Both the position numbers and the translations under genes were made by a program. Source: Paenibacillus sp. 1_12 (GTDB lineage Bacteria; Bacillota; Bacilli; Paenibacillales; NBRC-103111). Taken from it: a DNA stretch of 64,000 nt. This document shows positions 1 through 9,005 of the stretch, piece by piece. Numbering within the stretch: position 1 is the stretch's first letter; every line of letters starts with the position of its first letter. A model generated the notes under the pieces. The model was not told where the DNA came from. It ran no database searches and saw nothing but the letters and a program-made list of their open reading frames with translations. Location of the stretch: NCBI RefSeq assembly GCF_900114475.1, contig NZ_FOTE01000002.1, forward strand, positions 248,001 through 312,000, written 5' to 3'.

Positions 1-1142
1 TGGCTTTTGGTTGTCTGAATCGCTTGCTGCAATTGACGTACGGTTGAGCCCAGACGCCGCTTGGCAAATAGAACCTGCTCCTTCGGATTATACGTTGACA
101 AGAGCTTATCCAGCTTAAGCTGACGCTCCTGCAGCTTGGTCAGACGTCTGCGCATTTTGTAGGCAAGCTGCTCCTTCGTCCGATCCAAACGCTCCATAGG
201 CTGAACAAGCAGCTGTCTGCGGGGATTTAGAAAAATGGGTGACCGTTGCGCTCTACGTAGACGCTCACGACCTCGCTCCAACTGATTAGACAAGCCGCCA
301 TGAAGTCTTTGATTATAAAAACCAAGCTGCTGCCTGAGCTCCAAATGATGAGGAACCGCAAGTTCCGCCGCGGCTGTTGGTGTAGCCGCCCTGAGATCCG
401 CTACAAAATCGGCAATGGTAAAATCCGTCTCATGACCTACGGCAGATATAATCGGTATAAGTGACGCATAGATCGATCGGGCCACCGCCTCTTCATTAAA
501 GGCCCAAAGCTCCTCCAGAGAGCCTCCTCCTCTTCCGACGATCAGGACATCGACTTCATTCCTTGCATTCATCGCCTCGATAGCCTTCACAATCGAGGGC
601 GCTGCCTGCGTCCCCTGTACAAGCACAGGATAGAGCAGAATTGGCACATTCGGATAGCGACGCTTAAGCGTAATCATAATATCACGGACAGCCGCCCCAG
701 TTGGCGAAGTAATCACACCAATCGCCTTCGGAAAACGCGGAATCGATTGCTTGCGTTCAACTGCAAACAGTCCTTCTTCCGCCAGCTTCTTCTTCAGCTG
801 TTCAAAAGCCAAGTAAAGACTTCCGATACCATCCGGCTGCATTTGAGATACATAGAATTGGTATTGTCCATCACGTTCATACACGGAAATATTTCCGCAG
901 GCCAATACCTTGGTGCCTTCACGCGGGATGAATCCGAGTCTCTGATTGCTAGAGGCGAACATGATACTTTTCAATCTGCTGTCCGCATCCTTAAGTGTAA
1001 AGTACATATGACCGCTGGAATGATGTGTGAAATTGGAAATTTCCCCGCGGACCCATACGTCCTGCAGGGTATTGTCACTTTCGAGACGCATTTTGATATA
1101 TCGATTAAGGTCTTTGATCGAAAGAACTTTTTTTTCTTTCAT
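1..1142 (-). CDS. xseA: Exodeoxyribonuclease VII large subunit (3' end beyond window)
   Basis: Catalytic subunit of exonuclease VII, a cytoplasmic enzyme that degrades single-stranded DNA to oligonucleotides together with XseB. The 380 visible codons begin MKEKKVLSIKDLNRYIK and hold the N-terminal OB-fold (about residues 6-100) followed by the catalytic domain with VITSPTGAAVRDI and GRGGGSLEELWAFNEEAVA. The C-terminal coiled-coil region runs off the left edge, so the stop is not seen. The ATG lies 5 bases after the folD stop, which indicates co-transcription with nusB and folD, the usual Bacillales order. xseB and ispA would be expected beyond the edge. Confidence 0.95.
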   Translation of the reverse strand, partial: MKEKKVLSIKDLNRYIKMRLESDNTLQDVWVRGEISNFTHHSSGHMYFTLKDADSRLKSIMFASSNQRLGFIPREGTKVLACGNISVYERDGQYQFYVSQMQPDGIGSLYLAFEQLKKKLAEEGLFAVERKQSIPRFPKAIGVITSPTGAAVRDIMITLKRRYPNVPILLYPVLVQGTQAAPSIVKAIEAMNARNEVDVLIVGRGGGSLEELWAFNEEAVARSIYASLIPIISAVGHETDFTIADFVADLRAATPTAAAELAVPHHLELRQQLGFYNQRLHGGLSNQLERGRERLRRAQRSPIFLNPRRQLLVQPMERLDRTKEQLAYKMRRRLTKLQERQLKLDKLLSTYNPKEQVLFAKRRLGSTVRQLQQAIQTTKS

Positions 1143-1147
1143 ATTGC

Positions 1148-2014
1148 TTATCCGTTCACTTGGGACTGTAAGGTTCTCGCAGCCGCATCAAGCGTATTTC
1201 TTAGTAAAATGGTAATGGTCATCGGTCCTACACAGCCCGGAACCGGAGTAATATAGCTTGCTGTATCCAGAACGTCATCGAAGTCGACATCTCCTGCCAG
1301 CTTGCCTGTATCCAGGCGATTAATACCCACATCAATAACAACAGCACCTGGTTTTACATGCTGCTTCTTGACCATTTTCGGTTTGCCAACTGCCGCGATT
1401 AATATATCTGCCTGACGTGTGATCTCTTCCATATTAGCTGTTTTGGAATGACATATGGTTACCGTTGCATGCTCTCTGAGCATTAGGATAGCCATAGGTT
1501 TGCCTACGATGTTGCTTCTTCCTATAACCACCGCATGTTTACCAGCGATATCAACGCCGATATGTTTCAGAATGGCAATAACACCTGCTGGCGTACAAGG
1601 AGCGGGACCTTCTTTACCAATCATTAAATTACCTACATTAACAGGATGGAAGCAATCTGCATCCTTCTCGATAGCTATCGCCTCAACGATTTTATCCTCG
1701 GAAATATGTTTAGGAAGGGGAGATTGTACCAGAATGCCATGAATACGCGGATTATGATTCAACTGCTTGATCAAAGCCAACACATCAGCTTCTGAAGTGC
1801 TGCTTGCTAGCTTATGAACCTCGGAGTAAATGCCTGCTTCCTCACATGCTTTCGCTTTGTTACGTACATAAACCTGAGAAGCGGGATCTTCGCCCACAAT
1901 AATAACAGCCAGTCCTGGCTGTACACCCTTAGCTGTCAAAGTGGCGACTTCCTCTTTAATTTGCGCACGGTAGGCGCTGACGATTTCTTTTCCGTTAATG
2001 ACTTGTGCGGACAT
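1148..2014 (-). CDS. folD: Bifunctional methylenetetrahydrofolate dehydrogenase/cyclohydrolase
   Basis: FolD interconverts 5,10-methylene-THF, methenyl-THF and 10-formyl-THF with NADP in one-carbon metabolism. The 288-residue length is standard. The YxxxK catalytic motif is Y49-K53 (VYVRNKAK). GRSNIVGKP marks the nucleotide-binding domain, and the family signature PVPGCVGPMT is near the C-terminus. An AAAGGGG SD precedes the ATG. It lies between nusB and xseA on the same strand with short gaps. Confidence 0.97.
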   Translation of the reverse strand: MSAQVINGKEIVSAYRAQIKEEVATLTAKGVQPGLAVIIVGEDPASQVYVRNKAKACEEAGIYSEVHKLASSTSEADVLALIKQLNHNPRIHGILVQSPLPKHISEDKIVEAIAIEKDADCFHPVNVGNLMIGKEGPAPCTPAGVIAILKHIGVDIAGKHAVVIGRSNIVGKPMAILMLREHATVTICHSKTANMEEITRQADILIAAVGKPKMVKKQHVKPGAVVIDVGINRLDTGKLAGDVDFDDVLDTASYITPVPGCVGPMTITILLRNTLDAAARTLQSQVNG

Positions 2015-2037
2015 GATTGGTCCCCTTTCCTAAACGT

Positions 2038-2490
2038 TTATATACGTTTGCTCTTGATTTCATCCAGTTCCTTGATCATTTTACCCAGAACGCCATTTAC
2101 GAACTTACCCGATTCCTCCGTACCAAAATGCTTAGACAATTCAATCGCTTCATTAACAACAACCTTGGGTGGAACATCATCGCGATACAGCATTTCATAT
2201 GAAGCCAGACGCAATATTTCACGGTCAACACGGGAAAGCCTGTCCATTTTCCAACCCTTTAAATAGTCATTTAGCAGCTCATCAATGCTCTCTTTATGTG
2301 CAAGCGTCCCATCGACGAGCTCCTTGATTTCCTCTTCAGCAATGGTATCTTTCGTTTTGATCAATTCAGACTCATCATCGTTTTGTGCTTCTTCTACAAC
2401 ATGAGTGATCGCCTCAATCACACTCACCGTGTTCATTTCAACCTGATACAGGCTTTGGAGCGCTAGCTCTCTTGCCAATCTTCTTCTCAT
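2038..2490 (-). CDS. nusB: Transcription antitermination factor NusB
   Basis: NusB is an all-helical RNA-binding protein that pairs with NusE (S10) on boxA during rRNA antitermination. The protein has 150 residues and starts MRRRLARELALQSLYQ, with the conserved C-terminal VVNEAIELSKHFG and KFVNGVLGK. An insertion rich in acidic residues around 33-55 is common in Paenibacillus NusB. A perfect 16-base palindrome lies just upstream of its SD. Confidence 0.97.
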   Translation of the reverse strand: MRRRLARELALQSLYQVEMNTVSVIEAITHVVEEAQNDDESELIKTKDTIAEEEIKELVDGTLAHKESIDELLNDYLKGWKMDRLSRVDREILRLASYEMLYRDDVPPKVVVNEAIELSKHFGTEESGKFVNGVLGKMIKELDEIKSKRI

Positions 2491-2512
2491 TCGGGTTATT
2501 TCCTTTCTAAAG

Positions 2513-2528
2513 GCTTCCTATAGGAAGC
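2513..2528. repeat. Perfect palindrome upstream of nusB
   Basis: GCTTCCTATAGGAAGC is a perfect 16-base inverted repeat 23 bases before the nusB start, between DUF2273 and nusB. It could form a short hairpin in the operon mRNA or be a protein site. No T-tract follows on either strand, so it is not a typical terminator. It sits like the hairpin repeats before accC and spoIIIAH, but the sequence differs. Confidence 0.5.
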
Positions 2529-2588
2529 TCGTCTTAAGCGTCAGCTAGTACAACCATACAAAAAAATCCTTGGCAAGAACCAGGGATT

Positions 2589-2828
2589 TCATCTAAACAA
2601 TCTCCATTTGTCCATGATCCAGCGCCACGTCGTTTCAACGGGAATGGCGGGCTCGCCCCGCTCTACTCGATTCCCTATATGATAACAAGTATATACGATT
2701 AGGGTGAAAATTAACATATCCCACAATCCGCAAATTAAATAGATGAGTCCCAATAGTACGCCACCGGCTGACCCCAAGGTTTTCCCGCGATGCCGTTCCC
2801 ACAGCAGTTCCCATAGCCCATTCCACAT
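2589..2828 (-). CDS. DUF2273 small integral membrane protein
   Basis: A 79-residue membrane protein of the DUF2273 family, which is habitually encoded next to Asp23 and AmaP. Two hydrophobic segments lie at about 19-34 and 37-52 after the soluble start MWNGLWELLWERHRGK. The ATG at 2828 is preferred over an in-frame GTG four codons earlier, because AGAGGTGG lies 7-8 bases before it and most of the extra codons are part of that SD region. The amaP stop is immediately upstream, so the two are co-transcribed. Its function is unknown, and a role at the envelope with AmaP is inferred from context. Confidence 0.8.
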   Translation of the reverse strand: MWNGLWELLWERHRGKTLGSAGGVLLGLIYLICGLWDMLIFTLIVYTCYHIGNRVERGEPAIPVETTWRWIMDKWRLFR

Positions 2829-2842
2829 GGAAGAACCCACCT

Positions 2843-3403
2843 CTACTCTACCCGACTTTTAAATGTAGGTGTTGATTGTTGAATGTTGGCGATAAATACG
2901 GTAACAACTGCAACCGGAATTCCTGTTATATCTTCGATATGCTTTTTGACTCCTGATTGCATCTCTTCGGTCAATTGCGGAATTGAGGTTTCACCGTCTA
3001 CGATCGCTCTAATAATAATCTCCAGACCTGCCGGGCTTACCTTCACCCGAGCCTTTAAATCCTTCACACCGCGTGTACGCTGTGCTGCCTTTAAAGATAA
3101 ATTTTCGACCGTTTCCATCGAGATCCGAATTTCACCAAAATCGGTCCTTTGATCTATCGATGGCACTACCGCACTGCTTCGCGGCAGAGACACAATCAGT
3201 AAACGAATACTGATCAGCATAATCACGACTGTCAAGGATATAAAGGTTAATGCCGTATGCAAATCAAAGTATACATCACTGGCAAAATTTTTAGCTTTAT
3301 CGAAAGGAATCCAACCCAAAGCAGAAAATAATACCGTGCAGCCTACGATCAGAACAACGACGCTGAGTACGAAGAGAAGCAGTCTATCTATCACTTTTAC
3401 CAC
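2843..3403 (-). CDS. amaP: Alkaline shock response membrane anchor AmaP
   Basis: AmaP anchors Asp23-family proteins at the cytoplasmic membrane in Staphylococcus. This 186-residue protein has two N-terminal transmembrane helices (about 8-30 and 50-72), then a soluble domain of the Asp23/AmaP type (about 85-180). The GTG start has AAGGAG 9-10 bases upstream. A GC-rich hairpin separates it from asp23, which may lower its expression relative to asp23. Confidence 0.88.
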   Translation of the reverse strand: MVKVIDRLLLFVLSVVVLIVGCTVLFSALGWIPFDKAKNFASDVYFDLHTALTFISLTVVIMLISIRLLIVSLPRSSAVVPSIDQRTDFGEIRISMETVENLSLKAAQRTRGVKDLKARVKVSPAGLEIIIRAIVDGETSIPQLTEEMQSGVKKHIEDITGIPVAVVTVFIANIQQSTPTFKSRVE

Positions 3404-3431
3404 AAAACCGGACTCCTTCCGAATGAGAGCA

Positions 3432-3457
3432 AACCCCCTTACAGCTTGAAGGGGGTT
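3432..3457 (-). terminator. Hairpin between asp23 and amaP
   Basis: AACCCCCTT and AAGGGGGTT form a 9-bp stem with an 8-base loop, 35 bases after the asp23 stop. Read on the minus strand it is followed by TGCTCTC rather than a T-run. It is therefore more likely a leaky terminator or an RNA-stabilising hairpin than a full stop, and could give more asp23 than amaP mRNA. Confidence 0.5.
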
Positions 3458-3491
3458 TTCAAATCGTTTTTTTCACCATTTCAAAACGAAA

Positions 3492-3902
3492 TTACTTGAC
3501 TCGATGTGGAACCACTTCTACGTCTTCCACCTTTTCGACAGCTTTAAAAATAACATCATGAATGTGTACATTGACTTCCTTGACACTAAGACCTGTCATG
3601 GATTCGATAGCGTTCTTGACATTGTGCTGCACACCAGCGGCAACCTCAGGGATACGCGTACCGAATTCGATCACGATGGATACATCGACTGCTGCTTCAC
3701 GCTGTCCCACTTCAACCTTAACGCCTTTGGATAAATTTTTACGTCCGAGCAGTTCGGCAATCCCGCCTGCAAAGCCGCCGCTCATTCCGGCAACACCCGG
3801 AACCTCAATCGTAGCCATTCCGGCAATAATTTCAATTACTTCCGGTGCAATTTGGATCGTACCCATTTCTGTTTTTTCGTAATCCGCAGCAATCATATTC
3901 AT
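3492..3902 (-). CDS. Asp23/Gls24 family envelope stress protein
   Basis: A 136-residue Asp23-family (DUF322) protein, abundant in many Firmicutes and linked to cell-envelope homeostasis. Typical features are the start MNMIAADYEKTEMGTIQIAP, the core IIAGMATIEVPGVAGMSGG and the terminal VNVHIHDVIF. The start is set by AGGAGG 9 bases before the ATG. The downstream partners are amaP and DUF2273. Confidence 0.93.
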   Translation of the reverse strand: MNMIAADYEKTEMGTIQIAPEVIEIIAGMATIEVPGVAGMSGGFAGGIAELLGRKNLSKGVKVEVGQREAAVDVSIVIEFGTRIPEVAAGVQHNVKNAIESMTGLSVKEVNVHIHDVIFKAVEKVEDVEVVPHRVK

Positions 3903-4039
3903 AACTCGGGACCTCCTAATTTTATAATCCGATTCCTAAGCGTCTATTTCTTCGATCTCTTTATATGTATGCGCGAAGTTTACAAACTTGTCTTAACCCC
4001 TACTATAACACCATCGTATAACTGTGACAAATAAAAGCT

Positions 4040-5398
4040 TTACGATTCAGGGTCGTTCACGTCATGATCTTCAAGAAATTTGATGTCAAAATCACCGGAA
4101 ATAAATTTGTGGTGCTCCAGCAGTTTCAAATGAAACGGTATCGTGGAGTGAATGCCTTCAACCGTAAATTCAGACAACGCACGTTTCATACGCTGAATCG
4201 CTTCATCACGGTCTCTTCCCCAAACGATCAGCTTGGCGATCATCGAATCGTAGTGCGGTGAAATCGTATATCCCGGATAAGCGGCGCTGTCCACCCTAAC
4301 TCCAAACCCGCCCGGTGGCAGATAAAATTGAATTTGTCCAGCGGAAGGCATGAAATTACGGGTTGAGTCCTCAGCATTAATGCGGCATTCAATTGCCCAG
4401 CCTTCGATCCTAACCTCATCTTGTGTGAAAGATAAAGCGTCTCCTTCAGCAATCCGGATCATCTCTTTAATAATATCAATACGGGTGATCATCTCCGTTA
4501 CCGGGTGCTCAACCTGAATACGTGTATTCATTTCCATAAAATAAAACTGGCCATCGGCCCCCAGAAGAAATTCCAGTGTCCCGGCGCCGGAGTAATTCAC
4601 TGCCTTGGCAGCACGAACGGCAGCTTCACCCATCCGCACACGCACTTCTTCAGTCAAAATTGGACAAGGCGCTTCCTCTACCAGCTTTTGGCGTCTGCGC
4701 TGAACCGAGCAATCCCGCTCGCCCAAATGGACCACATTGCCGTGCTTGTCTGCCAATATTTGAATTTCAACATGCTTCATTCCGGTCAAATACTTTTCCA
4801 GATAGACTCCAGCGTTTCCGAAGGCTTTCTGTGCTTCCTGCTGAGCATTTGTAATCTGACTAACCAGCATCTCTTCATCATCGGCAATACGAATTCCCTT
4901 GCCTCCACCGCCTGCGGTTGCTTTTATAATAACGGGATATCCGATTTCCTTCGCGATCCTGACAGCATCATCCAAATCCTCTACAAGACCGTCAGATCCA
5001 GGAATAATTGGAACATCAGCTTGCTTCATCGTAAGCTTAGCTACTGCTTTATCACCCATTCGATTGATTGCATCTGGCGAAGGACCGATAAAGGTAATAT
5101 TACAGCTCTCACAAATCTCCGCAAAATCAGCGTTTTCCGCCAAAAATCCATAACCCGGATGAATCGCATCAGTTTCAGTCAAGGTCGCTACACTCATAAT
5201 ATTAGTCAAATTCAAATAGCTGTCCTTGGATAAAGTGGGTCCGATGCAGTATGCTTCATCAGCGAGCCGGACATGCAGTGACTCACGATCCGCTTCAGAG
5301 TATACGGCAACCGTGGAAATACCCAGTTCATGGCAAGCACGAATAATCCGCACGGCAATTTCGCCGCGGTTAGCAATTAAAATTTTTTGAAACTTCAT
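4040..5398 (-). CDS. accC: Acetyl-CoA carboxylase biotin carboxylase subunit
   Basis: AccC carboxylates the biotin carried on AccB using ATP and bicarbonate, the first step of fatty-acid synthesis. The 452 residues match the family. The ATP-grasp loop GGGGKG is at 163-168, followed by [11 protein letters not shown] and the bicarbonate/Mg site around [16 protein letters not shown]. The SD AGGAGGAG is ideal and forms the end of a hairpin repeat. It lies 68 bases downstream of accB. Confidence 0.98.
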   Translation of the reverse strand: MKFQKILIANRGEIAVRIIRACHELGISTVAVYSEADRESLHVRLADEAYCIGPTLSKDSYLNLTNIMSVATLTETDAIHPGYGFLAENADFAEICESCNITFIGPSPDAINRMGDKAVAKLTMKQADVPIIPGSDGLVEDLDDAVRIAKEIGYPVIIKATAGGGGKGIRIADDEEMLVSQITNAQQEAQKAFGNAGVYLEKYLTGMKHVEIQILADKHGNVVHLGERDCSVQRRRQKLVEEAPCPILTEEVRVRMGEAAVRAAKAVNYSGAGTLEFLLGADGQFYFMEMNTRIQVEHPVTEMITRIDIIKEMIRIAEGDALSFTQDEVRIEGWAIECRINAEDSTRNFMPSAGQIQFYLPPGGFGVRVDSAAYPGYTISPHYDSMIAKLIVWGRDRDEAIQRMKRALSEFTVEGIHSTIPFHLKLLEHHKFISGDFDIKFLEDHDVNDPES

Positions 5399-5403
5399 TT
5401 AAA

Positions 5404-5457
5404 TCTCCTCCTAACTTCGCAAGCATAAACTTAAGTTTTCCATAGGAAAACTGACTT
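5404..5457 (-). repeat. Hairpin repeat ending in the accC Shine-Dalgarno
   Basis: In the accB-accC gap, AGTTTTCC-ATA-GGAAAACT (5434-5452) forms an 8-bp stem. ACTTCGCA occurs on each side (5414-5421 and 5453-5460 approximately). Read on the minus strand the element runs GCGAAGTCAGTTTTCC, loop, GGAAAACTTAAG, then a partial second unit ATGCTTGCGAAGTTAGGAGG whose end is the accC SD. It resembles copies at 10329-10422 and 56160-56232. Confidence 0.6.
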
Positions 5458-5466
5458 CGCACATCG

Positions 5467-5973
5467 TTATTCTGGCTTCACAAGGAACAACGGCTGTCCG
5501 TATTCTACCAATTGACCGTTCTCAACCAGTATTTCCACAATTTCACCTTTAATTTCCGCTTCAATCTCATTCATCAGCTTCATCGCTTCAATGATGCAGA
5601 CAACGGACTTCTCTTTGACCTGGCTGCCTTTATTCACAAAATCAGCAGCGCCTGGTGATGAAGCCGCATAAAACGTACCGACCATTGGTGAAACAATTTT
5701 ATGTAAGTTCGTGTTCGCCGCAGGTGCAATCACACCATCCACAACGGGGTTATGGTTTTCCGCTGGGGCTTGTAATACCGTTTGTGGCAAAGATTGTTGC
5801 GGTGCTAGATGTTGAAATGAGTGCTGCGCTGGTGACGACGCAAATACAACAGATTCTGTTTTGGTAGGTTTGCGAATCATCAAACGGGAGCCTTCATTTT
5901 CAATTTCCAATTCCTGTAGGGAACTTTGATCGATTAATTTAATTAATTCTTTAATTTCGCTAAGTTTAAACAC
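5467..5973 (-). CDS. accB: Acetyl-CoA carboxylase biotin carboxyl carrier protein
   Basis: AccB carries the biotin that shuttles carboxyl groups between AccC and AccAD. The protein is 168 residues: an N-terminal segment FKLSEIKELIKLIDQSS, a Pro/Gln/Ala-rich linker (about 45-85), and a biotinyl domain with EAMKLMNE, biotinylated on K132. The GTG at 5973 is chosen because AGGAG is 8 bases upstream. An in-frame GTG three codons earlier overlaps that SD and is unlikely to be used. Confidence 0.96.
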   Translation of the reverse strand: MFKLSEIKELIKLIDQSSLQELEIENEGSRLMIRKPTKTESVVFASSPAQHSFQHLAPQQSLPQTVLQAPAENHNPVVDGVIAPAANTNLHKIVSPMVGTFYAASSPGAADFVNKGSQVKEKSVVCIIEAMKLMNEIEAEIKGEIVEILVENGQLVEYGQPLFLVKPE

Positions 5974-6014
5974 TAGATTCACTCCTTCAACGATGGTGAA
6001 ACAATAACGTTGCT

Positions 6015-6023
6015 ATTATACCA
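6015..6023 (-). promoter_or_regulatory. Extended -10 element before accB
   Basis: TGGTATAAT on the minus strand is a consensus extended -10 (TGnTATAAT), about 42 bases before the accB GTG. The matching -35 is poor, as often occurs with extended -10 promoters. It lies between the histidine kinase stop and accB, so accBC probably has its own promoter. Confidence 0.55.
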
Positions 6024-6055
6024 CAATCCCTTAACAAAGAAAGAGTTTCCTCCGA

Positions 6056-8053
6056 TTACCGCATGATTGGCAGTGAGATCACAACTTGAAGTCTCTCTTT
6101 TTCTGGCTGATCAACATGAATCTGTCCCCCATGCAAACGGACTATTTCTTTGCAGACGGCTAACCCGATACCGCTCCCTCCCTCCTCTGGACCCTGTTGG
6201 TAGAAACGGTCAAACATCCGGTCAAGCGTTTCATCCGACAATGAGGCTACTTCATTTTCAAAAATGATCTCCAGTACAGTTTCCCTTTTCGCATAGGACA
6301 AGCTCACATTACCGTCAGGAAGTGCATATTTAAGCATATTAGAGGTGATATTATCGAACACTCGCTCCATTAAAAACAAATCAATATTCACAACAAGTGT
6401 AACCGCTTCAAACAACTCATCCAGCGCTTTGTGAGACCACTTGAAACCGCCACCTCGTATGATCGGCTCTGTCCTTTTGTAAAGAAACCTCAACATCTCC
6501 TCCATGCTCATAGAGCTGGGCTGAAAATTCATTTTGTTTTCCTGCAGACGTGCCAAATCGTTGAGATTCTGTGCCAGCCGCACAGCCCATTCGGATTGTT
6601 GTTCGATCAACGTTAGATGATTGATGCCATCCTTTTGAACATGGACCTGCAGCAACTTCGTTTGCTGGCGAATCAATGCGATCGGTGCATTCAAATCATG
6701 TACGATATTATGTAATAAACGTGAATTGAATCGGTACGACTCCGTGAGCTGCCGTGTGCGCTGCATGACTTTATGCTCCAACTCCTCATTGGACTCCGCT
6801 AACCTCATTGTGAGTGCCGCAGAATCCTGCTTGAGACTAATATAACGACGCACGGTAACAGCCATCTGAGTGAGTAAATAAATAAAAAATCCGGTATTGA
6901 TAAGACCTTCCGATGTAAGAGGAATACTCAAATAATAAAAAGAATCGCTTAACACAGCGAAAAATGCAATAATGCCCGCTATCGCTCCTGATCGAGCCCC
7001 GAGGCGCCGATGTTTGACTGCTCTTGCATAAACAAGGAATGAAGAGTATAGAAGAGAGCAAGTTATCATCACCGTAAACGTGGTAAGGCATTGAGTGAAA
7101 ATAATAGCTGGTGTGAACAAAACGAATAAAGCGAATAGCCCAAAGATCATATAGGTAAACCTCAGCACATTCTTGGAAAAGTGCTCAGGAAAGATCGACC
7201 TCAGGTATTGATTAAGAGCCAGAATCGCTGCAATTTCAATGAAATACTCCAGCTTTACCTTCCATTCCCACAGCAAATCAGGAAAAAAGAAAGTAACCAA
7301 AACCTCACCAAATAAAAATGTACGCAAACCCAGGGAAATGGATAGCAGGCCAAGAAATAAAGTTGATCGGTCTGTAATATATAACGACGCAAATACTAAA
7401 TAAAACAAACCCATCATCAACAAAGCGCCCGCACTCATGCAATCCCTAACCACAGGAGGAAGTGACTTAGCTCGAATCGCCTCTTGGTCCCCCATATAAA
7501 TATCGTTCCAAATGCCACCTTTGCGCTGGGCAAAATTCGATACTTGTATATCCATTTGCAGCTTGCTGCTCTGAGGAGTAAAGAAAACATATTCTTGTGA
7601 CTCATGGGGAACAGCAGTCGAAACCGTTGTACCTACTGCTCCAACCTCCTTTAGCAATCGACCGTCTATCCACATTCGAAAGGAGGAAGCAATCGGACTG
7701 ATTTTTAAACCAAGTGTTTTTCCCACATCATCAGGATGCAGTCGAATTTGTAACCGATACGTTCCAAATTCTCTACCCCATTCTTTCCCATTAAGGTATG
7801 GAACAAACTCCCAGCTTTTGGGGACTGTCAAATATTCGGCGCTTGCCTCCGGCCAGCTTTGCTCCGGGTCGACTAGAGTATCAGGAGCGAACAGCCAATC
7901 ACCTGACAACATGTATGAGTGGTTCGTACTTGACAAGGAGAACTCGCTGAAATCAACCTCTCCCTTGTTAACTCGTGGAATCGACTCTTCTTTGGAACAA
8001 CCCGTGAGCATAACAACCCATACTAAAAACATCACAACCAAGGTTCTCAACAA
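6056..8053 (-). CDS. 7TM-DISM sensor histidine kinase with lipoprotein-type signal
   Basis: A predicted membrane sensor kinase of 665 residues. It opens with a hydrophobic signal ending in the lipobox LTGC (C19). An extracellular jelly-roll-like 7TMR-DISM domain follows (about 35-190), then about seven transmembrane segments (200-400), a coiled coil, a HisKA domain with the phospho-acceptor in IVHDLNAPIALI (about 450), and an HATPase domain with GGSGIGLAVCKEIV near the end. A TTG start follows GGAGG, and either of two adjacent TTG codons could serve. The likely partner is the divergent response regulator at 8175. The signal sensed is unknown; family ligands are thought to be small molecules or carbohydrates. 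Confidence 0.88.
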   Translation of the reverse strand: MLRTLVVMFLVWVVMLTGCSKEESIPRVNKGEVDFSEFSLSSTNHSYMLSGDWLFAPDTLVDPEQSWPEASAEYLTVPKSWEFVPYLNGKEWGREFGTYRLQIRLHPDDVGKTLGLKISPIASSFRMWIDGRLLKEVGAVGTTVSTAVPHESQEYVFFTPQSSKLQMDIQVSNFAQRKGGIWNDIYMGDQEAIRAKSLPPVVRDCMSAGALLMMGLFYLVFASLYITDRSTLFLGLLSISLGLRTFLFGEVLVTFFFPDLLWEWKVKLEYFIEIAAILALNQYLRSIFPEHFSKNVLRFTYMIFGLFALFVLFTPAIIFTQCLTTFTVMITCSLLYSSFLVYARAVKHRRLGARSGAIAGIIAFFAVLSDSFYYLSIPLTSEGLINTGFFIYLLTQMAVTVRRYISLKQDSAALTMRLAESNEELEHKVMQRTRQLTESYRFNSRLLHNIVHDLNAPIALIRQQTKLLQVHVQKDGINHLTLIEQQSEWAVRLAQNLNDLARLQENKMNFQPSSMSMEEMLRFLYKRTEPIIRGGGFKWSHKALDELFEAVTLVVNIDLFLMERVFDNITSNMLKYALPDGNVSLSYAKRETVLEIIFENEVASLSDETLDRMFDRFYQQGPEEGGSGIGLAVCKEIVRLHGGQIHVDQPEKERLQVVISLPIMR

Positions 8054-8174
8054 TGTCCTCCTTCAATAACAATCTTACCTAAAAAATTACAGCTGATTAC
8101 TTGGTTACATGATACAATATCTAACAAAGATTAAAAAGGAGAGCTGCATCCAGAAGGATCAAGCGCAAATAATC

Positions 8175-8861
8175 ATGTTAACCTCTACTATTAAAATCCT
8201 GCTTGCAGAGGATCATTCTTTAGTTCGCAGCTGCCTACAGGAAATCCTGCAAACAAATCCGCGCTATGAGATTGTAGCATCCGTAGCGAGTTGTGAAGAG
8301 GCTTTGAGGTCTCTTCAGAACAGCAGCCCATTGCCGGAACTGTGTATCCTGGATATTCAGATGCCCAATATGGATGGGATTGAATGTACCAAGGCGATCA
8401 GAGAAAACTATCCTCAAATGAAAATTATTTTGCTTACTGCTTTCGATCATGATGCTTACATGGAAGAAGGTGCGATTGCAGGAATCAACGGGTATCTGTT
8501 AAAGGATACGAGTGTCGAAGCCTTTTATAGATCTGTTGAGCTGGTCATGGAAGGTCAATTTGTGGCTCCGCTCAAGCTGATGAGCAATATATCCGTTAGA
8601 CTCGCTCAGCTTAAAGAATTTGAAAAAAACAAAACCATCGACAATCTGAGCAGGCTGTTATCCAAACACACCATCTCGCTTGACAACAAGGAGCTGGAAA
8701 TTGTCAGGCTGATATGCCTTGGATGGAGTAATCGGATGATCGCAGAGGATCTGTATATTACCGAAGGCACCGTTAAAAATTATGTGTCACGCATGTACCG
8801 TAAAATGAGCATCCATACACGTTCCGAACTTATGCGATTATTAAATGACGAGCAGGAATAG
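8175..8861 (+). CDS. LuxR/NarL-type response regulator
   Basis: A 228-residue receiver plus HTH regulator. The receiver has the acidic pocket AEDH (12-13), the phospho-acceptor D60 in ILDIQMPNMDG, and the conserved lysine in LLKDTS. The C-terminal HTH (about 165-225) contains EIVRLICLGWSNRMIAEDL and GTVKNYVSRMYRKM. The ATG at 8175 fits the family N-terminus (MLTSTIKILLAEDH). The open frame extends 22 codons upstream, but those residues are atypical; the SD for 8175 is mediocre, so the start is uncertain. It is divergent from the kinase at 6056-8053, its probable partner. Confidence 0.85.
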   Translation: MLTSTIKILLAEDHSLVRSCLQEILQTNPRYEIVASVASCEEALRSLQNSSPLPELCILDIQMPNMDGIECTKAIRENYPQMKIILLTAFDHDAYMEEGAIAGINGYLLKDTSVEAFYRSVELVMEGQFVAPLKLMSNISVRLAQLKEFEKNKTIDNLSRLLSKHTISLDNKELEIVRLICLGWSNRMIAEDLYITEGTVKNYVSRMYRKMSIHTRSELMRLLNDEQE

Positions 8862-9005
8862 CGACTATTTCAGGTTACGAACAAGCTGTAATCATAATGT
8901 AATCCAATTTTAATAATCATACCCATATATCGACAGCTACTGCACAATGCCCCTGCTATATTAGTAGTAGGCTTAGCTCAGCTAAGCACAATTGGAGGGA
9001 TACAT

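Noticed and set aside
4505-5233. Long plus-strand frame of 242 codons opposite accC
   Set aside because: It lies wholly antisense to a certain gene, has no SD and no recognisable protein features.
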